Assembly: GCA_050699595.1 (NCBI GenBank)
Contig: JBOHFI010000034.1
Coordinates: 1 to 64,000, forward strand
Length of the DNA stretch: 64,000 nt
Direction: 5' to 3'
DNA from: GCA-003244245 sp050699595
Lineage (GTDB): Bacteria; Actinomycetota; Actinomycetes; Mycobacteriales; Pseudonocardiaceae
The translations under genes were made by a program, and so were the position numbers. Shown piece by piece: positions 16,945 to 22,621 of the stretch. The notes under the pieces were generated by a model. It was not told the origin of the DNA. It saw only the letters and a list, made by a program, of their open reading frames with translations, and searched no databases. Within the stretch, counting starts at the first letter, position 1. Each line of letters opens with the position of its first letter.

Positions 16945-17094
16945 ATGCAGGAAGCCCTCGACTCCTACCTCCGAGATCTGGGCGAGGACGAGATCACCGT
17001 GCTTCTCGAGTTCGAGGGCACGCTCGGGGAGTGCGACGAAGTGGAGCTGCGGGCGCGGATCGAGGCAGCGAGGGGGATATGGTGGGCCTCGTAG
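16945..17094 (+). CDS. Short ORF (49 aa) after sufT, possible antitoxin remnant
   Basis: ATG at 16945, 12 bp after the sufT stop, encodes 49 residues rich in Glu and Leu (MQEALDSYLRDLGEDEITVL at the start, ending ARGIWWAS). It overlaps the start of a decayed PIN-toxin C-terminus, which suggests a former antitoxin-toxin pair. No family can be named. It may be a real small protein or a decayed one. Confidence 0.3.
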   Translation: MQEALDSYLRDLGEDEITVLLEFEGTLGECDEVELRARIEAARGIWWAS

Positions 17095-17261
17095 CCGCTG
17101 ACATGGATCGCAGCCTGCAGAAGGCCGGCTCGGCCATCGGGCTCTCGGGTTGCCTGCAGACGGGAGTCTGCGTGTGGCACGGGCTGCCGCTCGCGACACG
17201 CATCGGCAAGCACTTCGACCGGGTCGCGGGATTGCAGCTCATCGACGTCGATGTTTCCTGA
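17079..17261 (+). pseudogene. C-terminal remnant of a VapC (PIN) toxin
   Basis: The frame from 17079 ends HGLPLATRIGKHFDRVAGLQ-LIDVD, which matches the highly conserved end of VapC toxins (HGLPLATRN..HF.R..GL.LID). The preceding part (about residues 20-35) is degraded: the usual AATAL helix carrying the acidic residues is replaced by CLQTGVCVW. The N-terminal half of the PIN domain is missing. This is a relic just downstream of suf. Confidence 0.55.
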
Positions 17262-17372
17262 TGACGGTGTGGGCACCGCTGGTCATGTCGGCGCGTGCGC
17301 CCCGAGGACGAAGTGCTCGCCTGATCTTCCCGCAGCCGACGTCGTTCGAACTGACGCGGGTCGGAGAGCGCG

Positions 17373-17813
17373 TCACAGGCGACGGCGACGTTTTCCCTGG
17401 GACAGCGGTTCCACCACGACTGTGCCGTAGGGGCTGGCGAGGCGCGTGAGATCGTCCGGATCTCCGGTAAGCACCACTCCACCCCCGTGCTCGACTGCGG
17501 CGGCAACGCCGTGGGCGTCCGCCAGGTAGGCCGAGCCCACGCCCGCCGCAGCGAGCACTGCGCCGACGAGGCGTGCGAGATCCTTGGTGGTGTCCCGCAG
17601 CGTCAGACCGTCCGGCTCCATTCTGGATAACAGTGCGTCGAGGCCCTGACTGCGGCCGATGCCGCGATACAGCTCGGCAAGGACCACCGTGGGGACGACC
17701 ACCTCGCGGCCCAGCCGGTGCGCGGCCGTGAGAGCCCGGCGGACGGTGCGCTCACCGGGGTGCGTTCGTTCCAACACGGCGTTGACAGCCTCGGCGTCAA
17801 GCACCACTCTCAT
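17373..17813 (-). CDS. VapC-type PIN-domain toxin
   Basis: 146 aa PIN ribonuclease. The acidic metal-binding residues appear in order: Asp in VVLDAEAVN, Glu in PTVVLAELYRG, Asp in YLADAHGVAAA, and a final Asp in VVLTGDPDDL. These define a Mg2+-dependent single-strand RNase. The start codon at 17813 overlaps the antitoxin gene by one base, so the pair is a complete VapBC-like module. Residue order is intact and it should be active. Confidence 0.85.
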   Translation of the reverse strand: MRVVLDAEAVNAVLERTHPGERTVRRALTAAHRLGREVVVPTVVLAELYRGIGRSQGLDALLSRMEPDGLTLRDTTKDLARLVGAVLAAAGVGSAYLADAHGVAAAVEHGGGVVLTGDPDDLTRLASPYGTVVVEPLSQGKRRRRL

Positions 17814-18109
17814 CAGGCTGCCGAACCGCTCGGCCGGTCGGCAATGCCGGGTTCCCTTTCGGCTGGCCCGCCGAGCAGCTCGGCGAAGCGGCGCATCTCC
17901 GCCGCATCCTCGGCTGTGTCCAGTGGGCCCCGCTCGGCAGCAAGGCGATCGAGCAGGGCGCCGAGTGCTTCGTGGCGGCGGAGCCTTGCCAGCTCCCGGC
18001 GTACGGCGTCATTGACCCTGCCGGACAGCCCGCCCCCCCGGGCGGTCAGCTCGTCCACTAGGTCGGCGTCGAGCGTGACGGAGACCTTGCGCTTGACGGG
18101 TTCGGGCAT
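17813..18109 (-). CDS. VapB-type ribbon-helix-helix antitoxin
   Basis: 98 aa. The N-terminal KRKVSVTLDADLVDELTARG strand-helix, followed by GRVNDAVRRELARLRRHEAL, is a ribbon-helix-helix DNA-binding domain. The C-terminal half is helical and acidic, as expected for the toxin-wrapping region (DTAEDAAEMRRFAELL). It is directly upstream of the PIN toxin and likely represses their shared promoter. Confidence 0.8.
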   Translation of the reverse strand: MPEPVKRKVSVTLDADLVDELTARGGGLSGRVNDAVRRELARLRRHEALGALLDRLAAERGPLDTAEDAAEMRRFAELLGGPAEREPGIADRPSGSAA

Positions 18110-18283
18110 ACTAAAATCCTACAACACTCCTACCTCGACGCTCGGACTCGGGTGCGGCTCGTTGATGGAGTAGTCGCGCAGTGCGGCCTCTGGTGCTTGC
18201 AGGAGAGCTCCATGCGGGCCGTGACAGCGCGGGACCTTGTCAAGGATCTCCTCTACGGTGGCCCAGCGCGTCGTCAGCCGCCC

Positions 18284-18582
18284 GCGACCAACTGCGCCAC
18301 CTCGCGGCGATGGCCCGCCACCTCAAGATCACCGTGCAGGTGGTGCCCTACGCCAACGGCGCGCATCCGGGCATGGCCGCCGGTCCGTTCCAGGTCCTCG
18401 GCTTCCCCTGACTCGCCGACCCTGGCTTGGTCTATCTTGAGCACCGAGGTGGTGGCCTCTACCTGGAATAACCGTATGAGATCGAGACGCACACCGTCGT
18501 GTTCGAGCATCTGCGGGTGCTCGCGCTGCCGCCGGACGAGTCATCGATCATGATCCAGAACGTCGCGGAGGAGTACTCATGA
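18284..18582 (+). pseudogene. C-terminal remnant of an XRE/DUF5753 regulator with two stops
   Basis: One frame reads RDQLRHLAAMARHLKITVQV, then QVLGFP, a TGA stop at 18409, LADPGLVYLEHRGGGLYLE, a TAA stop at about 18469, then ETHTVVFEHLRVLALPPDES and AEEYS ending at 18582. This is the normal C-terminus of DUF5753 (the effector domain of Actinobacteria XRE regulators), interrupted by two nonsense mutations. The N-terminal HTH is missing. The true stop overlaps the next DUF397 start (ATGA), preserving the usual XRE-DUF397 coupling. Confidence 0.7.
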
Positions 18583-18815
18583 CCAACGCCCCCCTGGACG
18601 CCTTCACGATCGATCAACTGGCGGCTGCGGCGTGGCGCAAGTCCAGCTTCAGCGGCGACGAAGTTGATTGCGTCGAGACCGCCCTGCTGGCCGACGGCCG
18701 GATCGCTGTCCGCAACAGCAACGCTCCTGAGTCGGACGTCGTCTTCTTCACCCGCGGCGAAATGGACGCGTGGGTCAAAGGCTGCAAAGCCGGCGAGTTC
18801 GATGACGTGATGTAA
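18579..18815 (+). CDS. DUF397 protein, now without its regulator partner
   Basis: 78 aa. Family hallmarks are AWRKSSFSGDEVDCVE, a valine-rich IAVRNSNAPESDVVFF and the C-terminal KGCKAGEFDDV. DUF397 proteins usually sit beside XRE/DUF5753 regulators and some act with them in development or toxin-like regulation. Here the partner is a pseudogene and the start ATG overlaps its stop. It may be functionless or work with another regulator such as the intact pair at 40143-41230. Confidence 0.85.
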   Translation: MTNAPLDAFTIDQLAAAAWRKSSFSGDEVDCVETALLADGRIAVRNSNAPESDVVFFTRGEMDAWVKGCKAGEFDDVM

Positions 18816-18864
18816 CGGCAGTCGCTCCCGTGTCACCGCTCCGACCGTGACCGCCGGGCCACGG

Positions 18865-18899
18865 TTGCACCTCCATAGCTGTAGACATAGTGTATACAC
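18865..18899 (+). promoter_or_regulatory. Promoter and palindromic operator of the MazEF-like module
   Basis: TTGCAC (18865-18870) and TAGTGT (18888-18893) are 17 bp apart and fit -35/-10 boxes. A perfect 10-bp palindrome, GTGTATACAC (18890-18899), overlaps the -10 and touches the GTG start at 18900, so the transcript is probably leaderless. The palindrome is the likely operator for antitoxin autoregulation. Confidence 0.55.
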
Positions 18900-19145
18900 G
18901 TGACTGCACACGAACCGGGACCGAGCGTCGTCATGCAGGCGCGCGTACCAGCTGACCTGGCCCGCGAGCTGCTTGAACAAGACGGACCCGCGCTGGGTCT
19001 GGATGGCATGTCGGAGATCGTCCGGGAGGCGCTGCGGCTGCTGCACCGGCACGCCCGCGAACGCCGCGCCGCTGCCGAGCTGGCGGCTTTCCACCCCGGT
19101 GGCGTCGCCCCCCTGCCGACCGGCGTGGTCGGCGACGATGTCTGA
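18900..19145 (+). CDS. Antitoxin of a MazEF-like module
   Basis: 81 aa from a GTG at 18900. The SVVMQARVPADLARELLEQD segment followed by LDGMSEIVREALRLLHRHAR forms a ribbon-helix-helix-like DNA-binding unit, and the C-terminus (AELAAFHPGG) is short and flexible. It overlaps the MazF-like toxin gene by 8 bp. Position just upstream of the toxin and a palindromic operator support the antitoxin call; family membership is inferred. Confidence 0.7.
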   Translation: MTAHEPGPSVVMQARVPADLARELLEQDGPALGLDGMSEIVREALRLLHRHARERRAAAELAAFHPGGVAPLPTGVVGDDV

Positions 19146-19473
19146 CGCACCAGTGCAGCCGTTGCGCGGCGAGGTGTGGGACGCCCGGCTCCCGGTTGTC
19201 GGCTGGCACCCCGCCGTCGTGCTCACGGTGAACCCGCTCATCCCTCGGCTCGGCGCCGTCACCCTGGCCGTCGTCACCGGCACGCCCGGTCCCCCCAGCA
19301 CCCACGTCAGGTTTGATGCCGACGCCGGCCTCACGCGCTACCCAGAGTCGTACGTGAACGCCACCGACTTGCACACGCTGAGCCGGACCCGGCTGCAGCA
19401 GCGCCGCGGGCGGCTCGCTGCGGGGGAGCTAGCGCACCTGGAGGATGCGGTCCGCCTCTACCTGGGATTGTGA
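19138..19473 (+). CDS. MazF/PemK-family toxin
   Basis: 111 aa from the ATG at 19138. The beta-barrel start LRGEVWDARLPVVGWHPAVVLT with the RGEVW signature and the later YVNATDLHTLSRTRLQQRRG match PemK/MazF endoribonucleases, including the Arg and Ser/Thr positions of the active site. It overlaps its antitoxin gene. It probably cleaves mRNA and inhibits growth when the antitoxin is lost. Confidence 0.85.
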   Translation: MSDAPVQPLRGEVWDARLPVVGWHPAVVLTVNPLIPRLGAVTLAVVTGTPGPPSTHVRFDADAGLTRYPESYVNATDLHTLSRTRLQQRRGRLAAGELAHLEDAVRLYLGL

Positions 19474-19550
19474 TCACATGGTGATTCTCCCGGTGGGCAA
19501 CAGAGCTTCCAGGGTGTCCACGTAGCGGAGAACGCTGGTCCAGGGTGATC

Positions 19551-19613
19551 GGCGATCCTGATCTCGTCCTCCACCAGCCGGTGCTCGTCGGCGATGTGGC
19601 GCGACCAGTAACC
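19551..19613 (-). pseudogene. Remnant of a YoeB/Txe toxin
   Basis: The minus strand reads GYWSRHIADEHRLV-EDEIRIA, closely like the YoeB core (YWSRRITDEHRLVYRIVEDEIRIA) of the related gene at 21565-22176 but lacking the Tyr-Arg-Ile residues and both ends. This is a small relic of a YoeB toxin gene. The 19474-19882 stretch otherwise holds no credible gene. Confidence 0.55.
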
Positions 19614-19882
19614 CTCAGGTTCACCTCGACCGTCTGCTGCTCGCTGGCTTTGAAGTCGCGCGTTCCCTGCCCGAACGCCCTCCCGGACTCCGTCTTCCAG
19701 TGGTATTCGACCCTGCGCGACTCCTGTGCGGTGATGGTGTCCTAGCTTGGGTAGTTCCGGACAACCAGCCACGTCTCCCTGCTGAACTGTGACTCGCACA
19801 TCCTCGACGAGGCTCGGCTGGATCAGGCAGAGGAGCAGCAGCGCGACGAGCACGGCACCGACGATCACGGCTACTCCACACG

Positions 19883-20500
19883 TTAGCGCGGGCGGGCTAG
19901 GACCTGCTTGACGGTGACACCAACTGGAGACCAGGTGACACCCGCAATATCGGCCATCGGCGCGTAGGGCGGCGCCGTCCAGTGCCACACCGCGGAGAAG
20001 CTGCGGTCGATCTCCGTGCGAGCGTCCGCATCAGTGACCGGGCAGCTCGCCAGCGCCAGCTCCCGCGCGGCAGCGGCATCGCCGATCCGCACGGTGACGG
20101 TCCACCACGCTCGAACCTGGGTGGCGGCATCCGACGTCGGTTCGGGCTCGACCTCATCGCAGCCCGTGTCAATCGATAGGATCCGGGCCACTCCGGACTC
20201 GAGCAGCAGCTCCATGCCGGTAGTAGGTTCGAGGCACCACTGCACTGCGGCCGCGTCGCTCGTGTCGATCTCCTCCTCCGTATCCGGCAGATCATCCGGT
20301 CCGTCCGAGGGTAAATCGAGCAGGACAATTCCACCACTGAATGCCCGCAACGCTGCCGCCCGCAACGTGTGGTGGTCCTGGATCGTCACATCGGCGACCA
20401 CGGTTCGCGCGTAGGTCTCCCGCGCCCGGCCGCGTCCCGAGCGTGCCGGAGCCGCTACGTCGAGATCGGCCAGTTCGAACAGCCTGGGCTGGTCTTTCAT
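19883..20500 (-). CDS. Hypothetical protein (205 aa)
   Basis: Starts at the ATG at 20500, which follows GAGGGGAACC. Begins MKDQPRLFELADLDVAAPAR and has an Arg-rich GRGRARETYARTVVADVTI segment. The rest mixes beta-strand-like and acidic stretches without membrane segments. Similar proteins with 'PRLF...RETWARTVTAEVT' starts occur in other actinobacteria; their function is unknown. It is divergent from the pRiA4b ORF-3 gene across 143 bp and lies inside the TA-rich patch. Confidence 0.65.
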   Translation of the reverse strand: MKDQPRLFELADLDVAAPARSGRGRARETYARTVVADVTIQDHHTLRAAALRAFSGGIVLLDLPSDGPDDLPDTEEEIDTSDAAAVQWCLEPTTGMELLLESGVARILSIDTGCDEVEPEPTSDAATQVRAWWTVTVRIGDAAAARELALASCPVTDADARTEIDRSFSAVWHWTAPPYAPMADIAGVTWSPVGVTVKQVLARPR

Positions 20501-20643
20501 CAGGTTCCCCTCGCCAGCTGAGCACCGTATCGTCGCAGACCTTCGACGGCGTCCTCCCGCTGGAGGGGCCGGTGACGGCAACGGGTACGGTCCGTCACGG
20601 CCTCGTGGCCGGGCAGTCGGTTGGTGTCGGAGGGAGACTAGCG

Positions 20644-21930
20644 ATGACGAGTTCGGCACCTGTGATCGCTGCGGAGTCCGTGCTGGTCAGGCAAGTGGTG
20701 GATTTCGTCAGGTGGGTCGGGGACGGTCGCAAGCTCACCCAGAAGGGAGCGATCACGCTGGCCGACGCCCGGGTTCTCCTCGACCGATTGGGTACCGGGG
20801 ACGAGCTCGATCCCGCGATCGGTGAGCGGGTGTTCAAGACCAAGTCGAGTGTGGAGTTGCTGGGTCTGAGCCTGATTGTGGAGTGGGCCAAGGCGGCTCG
20901 GCTGGTGCGGGTCGTGCGCGGTCGGCTGGTGCCGGTGAAGAAGGCCGTCGTGCTGCTTGACCGCCCGGCGGAGCTGTGGATGGCGTTGTTCGAGGTGTTC
21001 GGGCGGCTCGGTCCGGCGTTTCTGCCCTCGGGATTCGGCGAGTCGTTTCTGCGCTCGGAGTTCGCTGCCGGCGTCGATGTGCTGCTGTCCGTGCTGTACG
21101 GCCGCGACGGCGCGGTCGGCTTGGACGAGCTGTGCGATCTGGCGTGGCACACCGTGACGGCGCCCTACGTGCTCGATGATGCCACCGACATCCAGCTGAG
21201 CACGGCCCGTCGCATGAACGATCGTGATGTTCGGCGCACCCTCGGCACGCTGGCCCGGCTGGGTGCGGTGACCCTGACCGAGGACTCCGCCGAGCTGACC
21301 GCGGCCGGCCGGCGCGGGACCCGTCGCCTGCGGGGGGAGCCTGAGCCCGGCGATCCCGTGCACCAGATCACCGTCACGCTGGCCGAGGTGGCGGATCCCC
21401 CCGTGTGGCGGCGGCTGCTGATCCCGGCCGCTATGCCGCTGAGCAGGCTGCACGACGTGATCCAGACGGCGATGGGCTGGCAGGACCATCATCTCCACAG
21501 CTTCACCGACAGCAGCCGCAGCTACGGCCTGCCGGACCCGGACCTTGAGTTCACCGACGAGCGCTCAGTGCGGCTCGGCGACCTCGACATAGGCTGCGGC
21601 GCCATCGACTACACCTACGACTTCGGCGACGGCTGGGAGCACGAGATCGTTATCGAGGCGCTCGGGGCGGCGCAGCCGGGCGAGAGTTACCCCCGATGCA
21701 TCGGCGGCGAGGGCGCCTGCCCACCGGAGGACTGCGGCGGGTCGCCGGGCTATGCGCACCTCCGGGAGGTTCTCGCCGATCCGGGCGATGCGGAGCACGA
21801 CGATATGGTGCGGTGGCTGGGTGTGGAGCACGCCCGGGAGTTCGATCCGACCGCCTTCGACATCGAGCTGGTGAACCGCACACTCCGCGCGGGGCGCTGG
21901 GCATCGCAACGGTGTGATCAACGGCTGTAG
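20644..21930 (+). CDS. Plasmid pRiA4b ORF-3 family protein
   Basis: 428 aa from the ATG at 20644 with GGAGGGAGA upstream. The C-terminal half has the family hallmarks: HQITVTLAEVADPPVWRRLL, RLHDVIQTAMGWQDHHLHSF, YTYDFGDGWEHEIVIE, and YPRCIGGEGACPPEDCGG. The N-terminal half is a helical domain (DFVRWVGDGRKLTQKGAI). The family often travels with plasmids and mobile regions; the biochemical role is unknown. Its 3' end is antisense to the extended C-terminus of the YoeB-like gene. Confidence 0.85.
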   Translation: MTSSAPVIAAESVLVRQVVDFVRWVGDGRKLTQKGAITLADARVLLDRLGTGDELDPAIGERVFKTKSSVELLGLSLIVEWAKAARLVRVVRGRLVPVKKAVVLLDRPAELWMALFEVFGRLGPAFLPSGFGESFLRSEFAAGVDVLLSVLYGRDGAVGLDELCDLAWHTVTAPYVLDDATDIQLSTARRMNDRDVRRTLGTLARLGAVTLTEDSAELTAAGRRGTRRLRGEPEPGDPVHQITVTLAEVADPPVWRRLLIPAAMPLSRLHDVIQTAMGWQDHHLHSFTDSSRSYGLPDPDLEFTDERSVRLGDLDIGCGAIDYTYDFGDGWEHEIVIEALGAAQPGESYPRCIGGEGACPPEDCGGSPGYAHLREVLADPGDAEHDDMVRWLGVEHAREFDPTAFDIELVNRTLRAGRWASQRCDQRL

Positions 21931-22176
21931 TGGTACCTGCGCGGCGATTCTGATCTCGTCTTCCACGATCCGGTACACCAGCCGGTGCTCATCGGTGATG
22001 CGGCGCGACCAGTAACTCTGAAACGCGTGCCGCAGCGCCTCCGGCTTGCCGATCCTCTCGTTGCCGTTGCGGATGGTGTCCTGGATGAGCGTGTTGATCC
22101 GGCGCAGCACCTTGCGGTCCTGCGCCTGCCACCACAGGTAGTCCTCCCAGGCGAGCTCGTCCCAGATCGGCTTCAC
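21565..22176 (-). CDS. YoeB/Txe toxin with a foreign C-terminal tail
   Basis: Residues 1-79 are a YoeB-family mRNA interferase: MKPIWDELAWEDYLWWQAQD, NGNERIGKPEALRH, WSRRITDEHRLVYRIVEDEI. The catalytic Glu (KPE46) and Arg (HR65) are present, but the family's C-terminal Cys-Arg-Tyr-His-Tyr ending, which supplies His83 and Tyr84, is missing. After residue 79 (near 21940) the frame runs on for some 120 residues antisense to the pRiA4b ORF-3 gene. The toxin was probably cut when that gene arrived, leaving an open but meaningless tail. Activity is doubtful. No YefM antitoxin gene is seen upstream. Confidence 0.6.
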   Translation of the reverse strand: MKPIWDELAWEDYLWWQAQDRKVLRRINTLIQDTIRNGNERIGKPEALRHAFQSYWSRRITDEHRLVYRIVEDEIRIAAQVPLQPLITPLRCPAPRAECAVHQLDVEGGRIELPGVLHTQPPHHIVVLRIARIGENLPEVRIARRPAAVLRWAGALAADASGVTLARLRRPERLDNDLVLPAVAEVVGVVDGAAAYVEVAEPH

Positions 22177-22187
22177 TCGATGAGATC

Positions 22188-22477
22188 ATGGGTGCTGTCC
22201 GAGCCCGACGGGAGGCTGATGATGCGGTCGCCGAGCTGCGCGCCTTCCGGTCCGCTGTGACGACGCTGACGCTCGGCGGCTCGCGATGCTTGCCGAGCGC
22301 GAGGGTGTATCCCAGGCATCCTTGCTTTGTAAGGTCCTCCGGACGTACGTGCCGCAGCCCCGAGGAAGCCGCACCTTCGCGCTCGACGGTGTGGGCGAGG
22401 GCCCCGGTGGTTCGGTGGCCGACATGGACGCCGCCACCCTGTTTGAGGGCTTAGGGCTTGAGGGCTTCGGCGGGTGA
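22188..22477 (+). pseudogene. Frameshifted RHH antitoxin remnant
   Basis: The frame from about 22286 to 22477 reads LAEREGVSQASLLCKVLRTY-V and ends in an acidic tail (DMDAATLFEGLGLEGFGG), like CopG/RHH antitoxins of PIN toxins. The start of the domain (FRSAVTTLTLGG) lies in another frame from 22188, so a frameshift separates the beta strand from the helices near 22265-22286. It directly precedes, and overlaps, a truncated PIN gene. Confidence 0.45.
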
Positions 22478-22599
22478 CCCTGCTGGTCGACCCGGCCCCC
22501 TTGGTGGCACTGGCCGATCGTCGAGACCCACTTCGACAGGCGGTCCGCGCGGTACACCCGTTGCAGGGTGGTGCATTCGAGCTGCTGCCCCAGCGGTAG
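22474..22599 (+). pseudogene. Truncated PIN-domain toxin (41 aa)
   Basis: GTG at 22474 overlaps the antitoxin stop. The product starts VTLLVDPAPLVALADRRDPL, matching PIN toxins at the first catalytic Asp, then stops after 41 residues. The other acidic residues are gone. A relic just before the end of the GH65 gene. Confidence 0.5.
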
Positions 22600-22621
22600 A
22601 CGGATCCATCACGAGATCCCG

